The notes: generated from the sequence alone by a model not told the origin. 43,711 nt of DNA from Gammaproteobacteria bacterium (GCA_011389885.1 JAABTK010000034.1:1-43711), one strand, 5' to 3'; shown: positions 17,487 through 26,242, counted from the stretch's first letter. A program made the numbers and translations.

Positions 17487-18611
17487 ATGACCACCCGCAC
17501 GGAGGCCTGGGCCGCCTTAATGCGCCTCCAGGGCGTGGGCGAGCGCACCCTAGCCCCGCTGCTGGCGCAGTCCCCGGACCCGGTGCAATGGCTGCAAGCG
17601 AGCGCATCCGAACTCCGCGCCTGGGGGCTTAGGGAGAAGGCCGTGCGGGCCTTCGCCGAGCTGGACTGGGCGCAGGTGGAGGCCGATCTGCGCTGGGTGG
17701 AACAGCCCGACTGCCACCTCATCGGCCTGTATGACGACGCCTACCCCGAGCTGCTGCGAGCCATCCCCGATCCGCCCGTGGCCCTCTACCTGCGGGGCGA
17801 CCCCGGCCTGCTGCACCGCCCCCAGCTCGCCATGGTGGGCAGCCGCAACCCCACCGCCCCCGGCCGCGACACCGCGCGCGACTTCGCCCGCTACCTGACC
17901 CGCGCCGGCCTGACCATCACCTCCGGCATGGCCGAGGGCATCGACGCCGCCTGCCACCGCGGCGCCCTCAAAGGCGGCGGCCCCACGGTGGCCGTACTGG
18001 GCACCGGGCCGGACCGGGTCTACCCGGCCCATCACCGCGAGCTGGCGCACGAAATCGCCCAAAACGGCGTATTGGTAAGCGAGTTCCCGCCCGCAACCCC
18101 GCCCCGCCCCGGGCACTTTCCCCGGCGCAACCGCATCATCAGCGGCCTCTCCGTGGGCGTCTTAGTGGTCGAGGCGGCGGCCAAGAGCGGCTCTCTGATC
18201 ACCGCCCGCTTGGCCGCAGAGCAGGGGCGCGAGGTGTTCGCGGTGCCGGGCTCGATTCATAACCCCCTGGCCCGCGGCTGCCATGCGCTAATCCGCGACG
18301 GGGCCAAGCTGGTGGAAACCGCCCACGACATCGCCGAAGAGCTGGCGAGCCTGCTCGGCGGGCTCGCCTGCACCGCCCCGGCCGCCGGCGAGGCCGACGC
18401 CGCACCCCCGCCGCAGGCCGCCGCCGCGCTGGATGCAGACTACCGCCGCCTGCTCGACGCCATGGGCTTCGACCCCGAGCCGGTGGACGTGTTGATCCAT
18501 CGCTCGGGCTTGACCGCCGACGCGGTTTCCTCCATGTTGCTCTTGCTAGAGCTTGAAGGTCATGTATCATCCCTACCTGGCGGGCGATACTGCCGAGCGG
18601 CAACCGACTAA
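17487..18611 (+). CDS. dprA: DNA-processing protein DprA (Smf)
   Basis: 374 residues. DprA binds incoming single-stranded DNA and loads RecA during natural transformation. N-terminal SAM-like region (MRLQGVGERTLAPLL), the Rossmann core with LAMVGSRNPTAPGRDTARDF, SGMAEGIDAACHRGAL, GTGPDRVYPAHH, PRRNRIISGLS and EVFAVPGSIHNPLARGCHAL, and a C-terminal winged-helix DML1-like domain (about 305-370). All core motifs are intact. It lies between the LysM gene and smg in the conserved dprA-smg-topA order. The ATG at 17487 has no clear ribosome site, so coupling to the LysM gene is possible. Confidence 0.95.
   Translation: MTTRTEAWAALMRLQGVGERTLAPLLAQSPDPVQWLQASASELRAWGLREKAVRAFAELDWAQVEADLRWVEQPDCHLIGLYDDAYPELLRAIPDPPVALYLRGDPGLLHRPQLAMVGSRNPTAPGRDTARDFARYLTRAGLTITSGMAEGIDAACHRGALKGGGPTVAVLGTGPDRVYPAHHRELAHEIAQNGVLVSEFPPATPPRPGHFPRRNRIISGLSVGVLVVEAAAKSGSLITARLAAEQGREVFAVPGSIHNPLARGCHALIRDGAKLVETAHDIAEELASLLGGLACTAPAAGEADAAPPPQAAAALDADYRRLLDAMGFDPEPVDVLIHRSGLTADAVSSMLLLLELEGHVSSLPGGRYCRAATD
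18543..18570 (+). promoter_or_regulatory. Possible sigma-70 promoter for smg-topA inside dprA
   Basis: TTGCTA (18543-18548) and TATCAT (18565-18570) are separated by 16 bases in the 3' end of dprA, about 50 bases before the smg start. The hexamer matches are moderate and the call is only by eye. Confidence 0.3.
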
Positions 18612-18620
18612 GGATCACTT

Positions 18621-19097
18621 ATGAACGAAAACGTCGTCGAAATCCTGATCTACCTGTACGAAAACTACATGGACGGCGACGAGGCCGTGCCCACGGATCA
18701 GGACGCGATTCACGATGATCTCCTTCAGGCCGGCTTCCAGGACCTGGAAATCGAAAAGGCCTTCCAGTGGATGGACGAGCTGGTGCTGCGCCAGGGCGAC
18801 CACACCTACCCGGCCCACGCCGAGCACTCGGTGCGCATCTTCTCGGCGGAGGAAATGGTTCGCCTCGATCGCGACTCCCGCGGCTTCCTGATGTATTTAG
18901 AGCAAAACCAAATCCTCGACCCCGTGAGCCGAGAACTGGTGCTCGATCGCGCCATGGCCCTGGAGGGCAACGACGTCGGCATCGACGAACTCAAATGGGT
19001 GGCGCTGATGGTGTTGATCAACCACCCCGGCAGCGAAAGCGCCTTCGCGCAAATGGAAGACCTCGTCTACAACGAGCTGCCCGCCTACATCCACTGA
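18621..19097 (+). CDS. smg: Smg family protein (DUF494)
   Basis: 158 residues matching the Smg/DUF494 family: MNENVVEILIYLYENYMDGD at the N-terminus and the mid-region IEKAFQWMDEL are typical. The family is helical and acidic, and its biochemical role is unsettled; it is almost always next to dprA and topA. ATG 18621 is preceded by AAGGA at proper spacing. Length agrees with E. coli Smg (157). Confidence 0.93.
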   Translation: MNENVVEILIYLYENYMDGDEAVPTDQDAIHDDLLQAGFQDLEIEKAFQWMDELVLRQGDHTYPAHAEHSVRIFSAEEMVRLDRDSRGFLMYLEQNQILDPVSRELVLDRAMALEGNDVGIDELKWVALMVLINHPGSESAFAQMEDLVYNELPAYIH

Positions 19098-19192
19098 GCA
19101 CCGGCGAACCCTTCGCCCCCGTCCCCGTCGTCCGGGGGCGGCGGCGCGACCTCGCCTTCCAACTCCCTAACCTCGAGACGCGCATCCTTCGC

Positions 19193-21490
19193 ATGAATCT
19201 GGTTATCGTCGAATCCCCGGCCAAGGCCAAGACCATCAAGAAATACCTCGGCAAGGACTTCGAAGTCCTCGCCTCCTATGGTCATGTGCGCGACCTCGTG
19301 CCCAAAGAAGGCGCCGTAGACCCGGAGCGCGACTTCGCGATGAAATACCAAGTCATCGACAAAAACGACCGCCATGTGCAGGCCATCTCCAAGGCCCTCA
19401 AGAAGTCCGACGCCCTCTACCTGGCCACTGACCCGGACCGCGAAGGCGAGGCCATCTCCTGGCACCTGTACGAACTGCTGAAAGACCGCCGCCAGCTCAA
19501 GGGCAAAGAAGTCCACCGGGTGGTCTTTAACGAAATCACCAAGCGTGCCGTACAGGACGCCGTGGCCCACCCGCGCGGACTCTCCATCGACCTGATCAAC
19601 GCCCAGCAGGCCCGGCGCGCCCTGGACTATCTAGTGGGCTTCAACCTCTCCCCGCTGCTGTGGAAAAAGGTTCGCCGCGGCCTCTCCGCCGGGCGCGTGC
19701 AAAGCCCCGCGCTGCGCATGATCGTCGAGCGCGAGGAAGAAATCGAGGCCTTCGAGGCCCGCGAATACTGGACCCTGGAGGCCGACGCCGAAAAGGACAA
19801 GCAAGGCTTCACCGCCAAGCTCAACCAATTCCAGGGCGAAAAGATCGAACAGTTCAGCATCACCGACGAAAAACGCGCCGCCGAAGTGGAACAGGCCCTG
19901 CAACAGGCCGCCAACGGCCAACTCACCGTGGCCAAGGTGGAAAAGAAGCAACGCCGGCGCAACCCCGCCGCCCCCTTCACCACCTCCACCCTGCAACAAG
20001 AGGCCTCGCGCAAACTCGGCTTCACCACCCAGCGCACCATGCGCATCGCCCAGCAACTCTATGAAGGCATCGACATCGGCGGCGGCGCCACCGGCCTGAT
20101 CACCTACATGCGCACCGACTCGGTCAACCTCGCCGACGAGGCCATCGCCGAACTGCGCGACTTCATCGGCCAGCGCTACGGCCCCGACCATGTGCCGAGC
20201 AAGCCGCGCACTTACAAAACCAAGGCCAAGAACGCCCAAGAGGCCCACGAGGCCATCCGCCCCACCTCCGCCCAGCGCGTCCCGGACGAACTCAAGCACT
20301 ACCTCACCAAAGACCAGCTCAAGCTCTACGACCTGATCTGGAAGCGCACCGTCGCCTGCCAAATGATCCACGCCACCATCAACACCGTGGCCGTAGACCT
20401 CGCCTGCGGCGCAGGCAACCTATTCCGCGCCACCGGCTCCGTAATCGCCAACCCCGGCTTCATGAAGGTCTACCAAGAAGGCCGCGACGACGTCAAAAAG
20501 GGCGACGACGACGAAAAACTCCTGCCGCCCTTGGAAGAGGGCGAAATCGTCAAGCTGGTGCAACTGCGCTCCGAGCAACACTTCACCGAGCCGCCCCCGC
20601 GCTTCAACGAGGCCACCCTAGTCAAGACCCTAGAGGAATACGGCATCGGCCGCCCCTCCACCTACGCCTCCATCATCTCCACCCTGCAAGACCGCGAATA
20701 CGTCATCCTGGAGAGCAAGCGCTTCCACCCCACCGACGTCGGCCGGGTGGTGAACAAATTCCTCACCCAATACTTCACCCGCTACGTAGACTACGGCTTC
20801 ACCGCCAAGCTCGAAGACGAACTCGACGCCGTCTCGCGCGGCGAAGGCGAATGGATCCCCCTGCTACGGGAATTCTGGAACGCCTTCAAAGACCGCATCG
20901 ACTACACCGCCGAAAACGTCAAACGCAGCGACGTCACCCACGAGGCCCTGGACGAAAAGTGCCCCAAGTGCAGCAGCCAACTCTCCATCCGCCTCGGGCG
21001 CCACGGCCGCTTCATCGGCTGCACCAACTACCCCGAATGCGACTACACCCGCGACCTCAACGGCGACCGCAAAGAACAAGAAGAACCCGAAGTCGTCGAA
21101 GGTCGCAGCTGTCCCAAATGCGAATCGCCGCTGGTCATCAAACGCGGCCGCTACGGCAAATTCATCGGCTGCTCCGCCTACCCCAAGTGCCGCCACATCG
21201 AACCCCTGGAAAAACCCCAAGACACCGGCATCACCTGCCCCAAATGCAACAAAGGCAGCCTACTGCGACGCAAATCCCGCCGCGGCAAAATCTTCTATTC
21301 CTGCTCCACCTACCCCGACTGCGACTACGCCGTCTGGAACGAACCCATCAACGGCCCCTGCCCCAAATGCGGCTGGCCCGTACTCACCATCAAAACAACC
21401 AAACGCAAAGGCGCCGAACTCGTCTGCCCGCAAAAGGAATGCAGCTTCGCCGAGCCCTACGAAGAACGCAAGGAAGGCTCCGAATCGTAA
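19193..21490 (+). CDS. topA: DNA topoisomerase I
   Basis: 765 residues of type IA topoisomerase, which relaxes negative supercoils. Toprim domain at the N-terminus (NLVIVESPAKAKTIKKYLG with E7; DPDREGEA with D80, D82, E84), active-site tyrosine Y305 in GLITYMRTDS, and four C-terminal zinc ribbons each opening with CPKC. These begin near CPKCSSQL, CPKCESPL, CPKCNKGS and CPKCGWPV; the first three keep four Cys and the last closes with CPQKEC. The longer frame from 18767 is out-of-frame translation of smg; ATG 19193 gives the family N-terminus. Somewhat shorter than E. coli TopA (865). It lies 95 bases after smg. Confidence 0.95.
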   Translation: MNLVIVESPAKAKTIKKYLGKDFEVLASYGHVRDLVPKEGAVDPERDFAMKYQVIDKNDRHVQAISKALKKSDALYLATDPDREGEAISWHLYELLKDRRQLKGKEVHRVVFNEITKRAVQDAVAHPRGLSIDLINAQQARRALDYLVGFNLSPLLWKKVRRGLSAGRVQSPALRMIVEREEEIEAFEAREYWTLEADAEKDKQGFTAKLNQFQGEKIEQFSITDEKRAAEVEQALQQAANGQLTVAKVEKKQRRRNPAAPFTTSTLQQEASRKLGFTTQRTMRIAQQLYEGIDIGGGATGLITYMRTDSVNLADEAIAELRDFIGQRYGPDHVPSKPRTYKTKAKNAQEAHEAIRPTSAQRVPDELKHYLTKDQLKLYDLIWKRTVACQMIHATINTVAVDLACGAGNLFRATGSVIANPGFMKVYQEGRDDVKKGDDDEKLLPPLEEGEIVKLVQLRSEQHFTEPPPRFNEATLVKTLEEYGIGRPSTYASIISTLQDREYVILESKRFHPTDVGRVVNKFLTQYFTRYVDYGFTAKLEDELDAVSRGEGEWIPLLREFWNAFKDRIDYTAENVKRSDVTHEALDEKCPKCSSQLSIRLGRHGRFIGCTNYPECDYTRDLNGDRKEQEEPEVVEGRSCPKCESPLVIKRGRYGKFIGCSAYPKCRHIEPLEKPQDTGITCPKCNKGSLLRRKSRRGKIFYSCSTYPDCDYAVWNEPINGPCPKCGWPVLTIKTTKRKGAELVCPQKECSFAEPYEERKEGSES

Positions 21491-21537
21491 AGGGTTGAGC
21501 GCGGCCCCGAACCTGAAGCGCCTCCACACGCAGTTGT

Positions 21538-21582
21538 AAGGAACGCAGAGGGCGCAGAGGACCGCAGAGGGCGCGGAGGATA
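21538..21582. repeat. CGCAGAGG-type degenerate repeat copy
   Basis: GGAACGCAGAGGGCGCAGAG continues with CCGCAGAGG and GCGCGGAGG units just downstream of topA. Its reverse complement closely matches the repeat at 4929-4977, differing mainly in a few bases, so it belongs to the same dispersed family. Confidence 0.7.
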
Positions 21583-21827
21583 TTCTTCAGCCAGCCCACT
21601 TTGACGGCAGGGGCAGGCCGGGGGGATCCCTATCCCCAATCAGCGTTGGACGCGTCGAGCCCCGTCCCCGTCTGGGTCACGTCCTCGGGAACGTGGACGA
21701 ATGAGGATGCGCTGGATTATGCTTGTCCGAGGAAATAGTCAGGCCAGGACCGCGCGATGACTTCTTTTTTCTGTGAGATCCATCACGGAAACTGTTCGGC
21801 AAGGCTGGCGGGATCTGTGTTTACTGG

Positions 21828-21849
21828 TTTAGTATGCCGGCATACTAAA
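21828..21849. promoter_or_regulatory. Perfect 22-bp palindrome upstream of the R-M genes
   Basis: Half-site TTTAGTATGCC is followed immediately by its exact reverse complement. With no loop it suits a dimeric protein-binding site better than a terminator. It lies about 100 bases before the first nuclease start. It does not look like the known C-protein boxes of other R-M systems. What binds it is unknown. Confidence 0.5.
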
Positions 21850-21951
21850 TCGAGTGTAGTGTGATGTCACGCTAATCACTGTTATGCGCCATACAGCATG
21901 GTGACCAATGTACAGTAGAATGATCGAAAATTTGACTTTAGGAATTGTTGC

Positions 21952-21990
21952 GTGAGTAAGAAGTCAGAATTTGAAACGGCGCTCAAATAA
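21952..21990 (+). pseudogene. Original 5' end of the EcoRV-like nuclease, ended by in-frame TAA
   Basis: GTG 21952 has AGGA eight bases upstream and opens MSKKSEFETALK, then TAA at 21988-21990, in the same frame as the nuclease from 22003. The 12 residues line up with the start of EcoRV as I recall it (MSLRSDLINALY), which indicates that this was the true N-terminus and that the TAA is a nonsense change. Confidence 0.6.
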
Positions 21991-22002
21991 TTTGTAACCA
22001 CC

Positions 22003-22794
22003 TTGCAAGGCTACATAAGCAGTGAGGATGGTCAATGGGCAATCAAAGGATTTATAGATATTTATAAGAATATTTATACCATCTCTTCCGATACAAAAAT
22101 AATTTCAAAAATACTTGAAATACATATTTTTCCGAAGCTACTAGAGCTTTCGGAAAAGCATGGCTGCAAAATAGTTCTTGCCGATCGTCAAAACTACTAT
22201 CCAGACATATCATTCGTCGACAATGATGATGATTCCGTACGTTTTGCTGTAGATTTTAAGACTACATATCGCCAGCCCAAAAAGCCGCATTTGTGTAATG
22301 GCTTTACATTGGGATCTCATGGGAAATATTTCGAAGATCGAGCCAGCACAAAATACATACAATTTCCATATGGCACATACTGTGGGCATTACTGTTTAGG
22401 AATTATATATGACAGAGTGGATTCGAGAGATATAGATGAGACCAAAATATATGATTTGGATTCGCTAAAATCCATCGCATCAGTGGTCGGAAATTCTCAG
22501 TTTTTCGTGGCAGAAAAGTGGAAAATAGCTAGCGATAAAAGCGGTAGCGGAAATACAGCAAATATCGGAAGCATTAATAATATTGCTGATATTATCGAAG
22601 GCAAGGGTATGTTTTCAAAGCTTGGGGAGGAGTGGTTTGACGATTATTGGATGAATTACAAAAAGATCACTATCCCCGATGGGAAAAACGGCACTAAAAT
22701 AATTGCGAATCTCAAGGATTTTGTGAAATATAGAAAAGGCGATACATCTTTAATCGTACCAAAACACAATGGTGCTCCTAAGAAGGCGAAGTAA
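22003..22794 (+). CDS. EcoRV-family type II restriction endonuclease (5' end disrupted)
   Basis: 263 residues counted from TTG 22003. It resembles EcoRV (GATATC, blunt cut) over nearly its whole length. The catalytic set is intact: D68 in NYYPD and D84/K86 in VDFKTTY, with the same 16- and 2-residue spacing as D74, D90 and K92 of EcoRV. The recognition loop [10 protein letters not shown] differs from the EcoRV loop by one Thr to Ala; in the Q-loop region the first Gln is replaced by Arg. The natural start is GTG 21952, but TAA at codon 13 of that frame blocks it. TTG 22003 is the first later start and has no visible ribosome site, so the gene may be silent or poorly translated. Low GC and AT-rich codons unlike the flanks point to transfer. 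The stop overlaps the methylase start by one base (TAATG). Confidence 0.85.
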   Translation: MQGYISSEDGQWAIKGFIDIYKNIYTISSDTKIISKILEIHIFPKLLELSEKHGCKIVLADRQNYYPDISFVDNDDDSVRFAVDFKTTYRQPKKPHLCNGFTLGSHGKYFEDRASTKYIQFPYGTYCGHYCLGIIYDRVDSRDIDETKIYDLDSLKSIASVVGNSQFFVAEKWKIASDKSGSGNTANIGSINNIADIIEGKGMFSKLGEEWFDDYWMNYKKITIPDGKNGTKIIANLKDFVKYRKGDTSLIVPKHNGAPKKAK

Positions 22795-23708
22795 TGAAAG
22801 TTTCAGTGCCACCTATAAAGTCACAAGGTATTAAAACCAAATTGGTCCCGTGGATAAATAGTTTAGTGCCAAAAGGGTTTAATGGTCGATGGGTTGAGCC
22901 CTTCATGGGGACAGGGGTGGTTGCTTTTAATGTGGTGCCTGAAAAGGCGCTAATGTGTGATGCAAACCCACATCTCATTAACTTTTACTCATCCATCAAA
23001 TCAGGAGAGATAACTCCAGAGGTAGTTCGAAGTTATCTGATTAAAGAAGGAGCTTTGCTTCTTGAGAAAGGGGACAAGCATTATTACAGCGTTAGAGAAA
23101 GATTTAACGAAACACATAGCCCGCTAGATTTTCTGTTTGTAAATCGTTCAGGCTTTAACGGAATGATTCGCTTCAATCGAAAAGGCGGATTTAATATACC
23201 ATTCTGTAAAAAGCCAAATCGTTTTGCTCAAGCCTATGTCACGAAAATTGTGAATCAGGTTTCTAATGTTAGCAAGTTGATAACTGCTAAGGATTTTGAG
23301 TTTAAGTGTCAGTCTTTCGATAAGACAATTTCAGAGGTCGAATCCGAAGATATTATTTATTGTGATCCTCCGTATATTGATAGGCACGTTGATTACTTTA
23401 ATTCTTGGGACGATTCCCATGAGGTTAAACTATTCGACGCGCTAAACAATACGCACTGTGACTTTATTCTTTCGACTTGGCATCACAATGACTATCGTAA
23501 AAATGAATACATAGAATCGCATTGGAGCCAGTTCAATATTCTCACGAGAGAGCACTTTTACCATGTTGGCGGTAGCGAGAAGAACAGGAATCCAATGATG
23601 GAGGCGATAGTTACAACAATCGATACGAGTTTATATGAATATCCAGAGTCTCCTAAACAAGAGCAGCTCTCACTACTTGCGCCAAAACGTAATTATAAAA
23701 TCGTATAA
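22794..23708 (+). CDS. Adenine-N6 DNA methyltransferase, EcoRV-methylase/Dam type
   Basis: 304 residues of the D12 class (Dam family, alpha group). SAM-binding motif I is EPFMGTG (35-41), catalytic motif IV is DPPY (191-194), and the family box [10 protein letters not shown] lies at 128-137. The partner nuclease is of the EcoRV type, so the expected product is N6-methyladenine in GATATC (inference from the pair). It begins at ATG 22794, overlapping the nuclease stop, and is complete with no internal stop. AT-rich composition matches the nuclease gene. If the nuclease is dead, this remains as an intact solitary methylase with possible epigenetic effect. Confidence 0.92.
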   Translation: MKVSVPPIKSQGIKTKLVPWINSLVPKGFNGRWVEPFMGTGVVAFNVVPEKALMCDANPHLINFYSSIKSGEITPEVVRSYLIKEGALLLEKGDKHYYSVRERFNETHSPLDFLFVNRSGFNGMIRFNRKGGFNIPFCKKPNRFAQAYVTKIVNQVSNVSKLITAKDFEFKCQSFDKTISEVESEDIIYCDPPYIDRHVDYFNSWDDSHEVKLFDALNNTHCDFILSTWHHNDYRKNEYIESHWSQFNILTREHFYHVGGSEKNRNPMMEAIVTTIDTSLYEYPESPKQEQLSLLAPKRNYKIV

Positions 23709-23838
23709 CCAAGCGCTGAGCTCCCAAATTTTCCGGTGAGAAAGACGGTCTTTATCATCGTTCCGGCCACCTTAGGCCGCTCAGGACGAACGCGCCGCCG
23801 TAAGCGGTTGATTCTACGCGCCAACGCGACCTATCTAA
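23709..23838. other. Junction between R-M genes and the GC-rich pseudogene
   Basis: In these 130 bases the composition changes from AT-rich to GC-rich at about 23750. No direct repeat matching the left junction was found by eye. It may be the right edge of the transferred segment. Confidence 0.35.
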
Positions 23839-24612
23839 CGCGCTTATTTCAGGGTATTGGCCGGATGGATGACCAAGGCCGCGGGCGGTGACTATCGGGG
23901 TGGCCCACATGGGCGGTACATTGCCTGGCCGGCTACGATTCAAGTGAAGAACAAGCCGGCCATCCTCACCGCGACCAAAATCGGCAAGCATTTTGAACTA
24001 TCCAGCCAAAAGATGAACTACATCCTCTCCGAGCCGCGCTGGATTAAAAAGGCACTGAAGGGCTGGGAGGTGACCGATCAGGGGCGACGCATAGGCGCCG
24101 CTCAGGACGAGGACAAGAAAAGCGGCGTGCCTTATGTCCGTTGGCCGGACGACATTTTGACTTCCAAGACCTTGGCGAATACGGTGGCGGAGGTTAAAGG
24201 TACGGAGGGCGAGCAGCCGACTGAGACGGCCGCCGCAAAAGACCCGGAAGATGTTGGATTTCGAGAGAAATTCGAGGCCAAGCACCGTTCCGCGGACGGT
24301 CATTAGGTACGCTCGAAGGCGGAGATGCTGATCGATAATTGGCTGTACATGGCGGAAATCGTCCATGCCTACGAGCGCAAGCGGCCCATTGAAGAGGAGT
24401 GCTATTGTGATTTCTAGATCCCGACCGGCAAGATGTATATCGAGTATTGGGGTTATGACAACGAACCGAAATATTTGGCACGCAAGAAGAAAAAGCAGGA
24501 TCTCTATGCCAAGTACGGCTTTAAGTTGATTGAGCTGACGGATAAGGCGGTGCAGAACCTGGAGGACGTGCTGCCGCGGCTGCTGCTCAAATACGGTGTT
24601 CAGGCCTACTGA
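23839..24612 (+). pseudogene. Decayed nuclease-like gene with two in-frame TAG codons
   Basis: One reading frame stays protein-like from about 23839 to TGA 24610 but is cut by TAG at 24304-24306 and 24415-24417. Part 1 (WMTKAAGGDYRGGPHGRYIA ... SSQKMNYILSEPRWIKKALK ... SGVPYVRWPD) looks like a DNA-binding or winged-helix region. Parts 2 and 3 (VRSKAEMLIDNWLYMAEIVH; CDF-stop-IPTGKMYIEYWGY; YGFKLIELTDK; LPRLLLKYG) resemble a PD-(D/E)XK-type nuclease core: DF..P...IE.WG. The second TAG stands where related cores often have Tyr (DFYIP). The 5' end is also missing: TAA at 23836 closes the frame upstream without a start. GC content equals the chromosome, unlike the R-M genes next to it. The family assignment is from pattern only. 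TAG is an ordinary stop in several intact genes here, so recoding is unlikely. Confidence 0.65.
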
Positions 24613-25134
24613 CGCGCATCGGGCGACGCAGCCCGCGGGCGCCCTGGGGTGAAGAAGGCGGGCGCCTTCTCGTTAGCTGGGCCGAAAAGGGTGTAGAGGC
24701 TGTGGAAAAGGAGTCGCGCTGGAGCTTGGGTGTTTCAGCGGGCTATGGTCGGCCTCGCGCCGGCTCAGGGTCATGTAGGCGGGCCGGCACCCCGGAGGAT
24801 GAAAGGTGTTTCGGGCTAACGCCTCTCGGTCTGTCTTGGCGTGTGCGGGCCGGCCCGCACAGCCCGCGGGCTGTATACTCCGAAGGCCACGCTAACGGCC
24901 ATGCAGGCGCCCTGGCGCGCGCGGCGGGTTGCACCAAGGCCGTTTTCGGCCGTGCGGCGGACTCGCCAAGGCGGGACGCCGGCGCCGGGGGAAGGGGGGT
25001 GGCGCCGGTGTTGCGGGCGGGAGATCGCGGCGGCGGGCCGTCAAGCTGGGAAAAACCCTTAATCAGGGGTTTAATTTCGAGCGGATGCCGGTTATCTTAG
25101 GGGGCTAGCCAGCTACTGATTCGGAAGCCTGATT
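24613..25134. other. Gap before ppa with stacked palindromes
   Basis: This 522-base GC-rich gap has no convincing gene; the open frames crossing it have Arg/Gly/Pro-rich composition only. It holds a perfect 20-bp palindrome and an adjoining 12-bp palindrome. An AAACCC/GGGTTT hairpin lies at 25053-25072. A possible ppa promoter is seen as TTAATT (25071-25076), a 16-base spacer, and TATCTT (25093-25098). Confidence 0.4.
24842..24872. repeat. Two abutting perfect palindromes (20 bp and 12 bp)
   Basis: Half-site TGTGCGGGCC plus its exact complement spans 24842-24861. AGCCCGCGGGCT, itself a palindrome, spans 24861-24872 and shares one base with the first. The second and its flank (CACAGCCCGCG.GCTGTA..CTCC) recur at about 41384-41405, so part of it belongs to a dispersed repeat. 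Confidence 0.6.
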
Positions 25135-25683
25135 ATGAATATCGATCGCGTCACGCCGGGAAACGATGTACCCAACGAAATCAATGTAGTCATTGAGATT
25201 CCGGCCCACTCGGACCCGGTGAAATACGAACTGGACAAGGAGACGGGGGCCATGTTTGTGGACCGTTTCATGTCCACGGCCATGCACTACCCGTGCAATT
25301 ACGGCTATATCCCGCACACCCTGTCGGCCGACGGCGACCCGGTGGACGTGATGGTGCTCACCCCCTACCCGCTGATTTCGGGCTCGGTGATCCGCTGCCG
25401 GCCGGTGGGGGTGCTGAAGATGAAGGACGAGTCGGGGGACGACCCCAAGGTGTTGGCGGTGCCCATCGATAAGCTCTGCAAGAGCTACCGCAAGATGGAG
25501 AGCTTTCGTGACATGCCGCAGGACATTCTGGATCGCATCGCCCATTTCTTCGAGCATTATAAGGACTTGGATGAAGGTAAGTGGGTGCGCGTGGACGGTT
25601 GGGGCGGCACCGACGAGGCCAAACGCGAGGTGATCGACAGCTTGAAGCTGTTTAAGGATGCGCCGGAAAAACCGCATTTCTGA
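25135..25683 (+). CDS. ppa: Inorganic pyrophosphatase (family I)
   Basis: 182 residues. Soluble pyrophosphatase hydrolyses PPi to phosphate and pulls biosynthetic reactions forward. The signature DGDPVDVMV is intact, as are the active-site stretches [15 protein letters not shown] and [12 protein letters not shown] and the C-terminal KxxDEGKW region. Length matches E. coli (176). ATG 25135 has GGAAG seven bases upstream. The phosphodiesterase gene follows after 16 bases, suggesting one transcript. Confidence 0.95.
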   Translation: MNIDRVTPGNDVPNEINVVIEIPAHSDPVKYELDKETGAMFVDRFMSTAMHYPCNYGYIPHTLSADGDPVDVMVLTPYPLISGSVIRCRPVGVLKMKDESGDDPKVLAVPIDKLCKSYRKMESFRDMPQDILDRIAHFFEHYKDLDEGKWVRVDGWGGTDEAKREVIDSLKLFKDAPEKPHF

Positions 25684-25699
25684 TGCGGAAGGAATTGCG

Positions 25700-26242
25700 A
25701 TGAAAGTCTGTATTCTCTCGGATAGCCACGACCATATCCCGCTGCTCAATGCGGCGGTGGGCGAGGCCGTCCGCCAGGGCGCCGAGGCGGTGCTGCATTG
25801 CGGCGACGTGGTGGCCCCGAGCACCCTGCATTGCCTGAATAGGCACGGCCTGCCGGTGCATGTGATCCATGGCAACAACACCGGCGATCTGTACAGCCTA
25901 GGCCGGCTGGCGGGGAAGAAAGACAGCCTAATCCACTACCACGGCATGGATGCCGGCATCAGCCTCGGCGGGCGGCGCATCTTTTTGGTGCATTACCCGC
26001 ACTATGCCCGCGCCCTGGCCGCCACCGGGGATTGGGATTTGGTCTGCTGCGGCCATACGCACCACGCCAAAATAGAGTCCATCGCCAACATCAAGGGCGG
26101 CCAGACGCCGATCATCAATCCGGGGACCATCGGCGGCGTGGGCGATGCGCCGGCCACCTTCGTGATGGGTGACCTGGAGACCTTCGAGTTCGAGGACATC
26201 GAAATCTCCAAAGACATCGAACGCCAGGCCGTGGGCCAGTGA
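25700..26242 (+). CDS. YfcE/MJ0936-type metallophosphoesterase
   Basis: 180 residues with the dinuclear-metal phosphoesterase motifs in order: SDSHDH (Asp/His ligands), LHCGDVV, GNNTGD and CCGHTHH near residues 112-120. The family hydrolyses phosphodiesters such as bis-pNPP in vitro; the natural substrate is mostly unknown. The start at ATG 25700 is set by GGAAGGAATTGCG. The frame could extend to 25658 but without similarity. The stop overlaps the GTG start of moaC (GTGA), so the two are translationally coupled. Confidence 0.88.
   Translation: MKVCILSDSHDHIPLLNAAVGEAVRQGAEAVLHCGDVVAPSTLHCLNRHGLPVHVIHGNNTGDLYSLGRLAGKKDSLIHYHGMDAGISLGGRRIFLVHYPHYARALAATGDWDLVCCGHTHHAKIESIANIKGGQTPIINPGTIGGVGDAPATFVMGDLETFEFEDIEISKDIERQAVGQ

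Larger units (their letters stand above)
21491..21951. other. Boundary between topA and the restriction-modification island
   Basis: This 461-base gap begins GC-rich with a CGCAGAGG repeat copy and turns AT-richer after about 21760. It contains a perfect palindrome at 21828-21849 and the Shine-Dalgarno AGGA (21940-21943) for the original nuclease start. A TTGACT near 21933 is too close to the start to serve as -35. No controller (C) protein gene is visible and no open frame is convincing. Confidence 0.5.

Noticed and set aside
18767-19192. N-terminal extension of TopA through smg
   Set aside because: Arg/Pro-rich out-of-frame reading of smg; the Toprim start MNLVIVESPAK at 19193 fits the family.
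21780-21951. Controller-protein box or C gene for the R-M system
   Set aside because: No GACT..AGTC-type boxes and no small helix-turn-helix gene were found; the palindrome has different sequence.
24304-24417. TAG recoding (pyrrolysine or Tyr suppression) in the nuclease-like gene
   Set aside because: TAG is a normal stop for several intact genes here (mreB, rlpA, the CPBP gene, the EAL gene), and the gene also lacks its 5' end, so decay is simpler.
24702-25100. 132-residue open frame before ppa
   Set aside because: Gly/Arg/Ala-rich, crosses two palindromes, no ribosome site; typical chance frame in GC-rich DNA.
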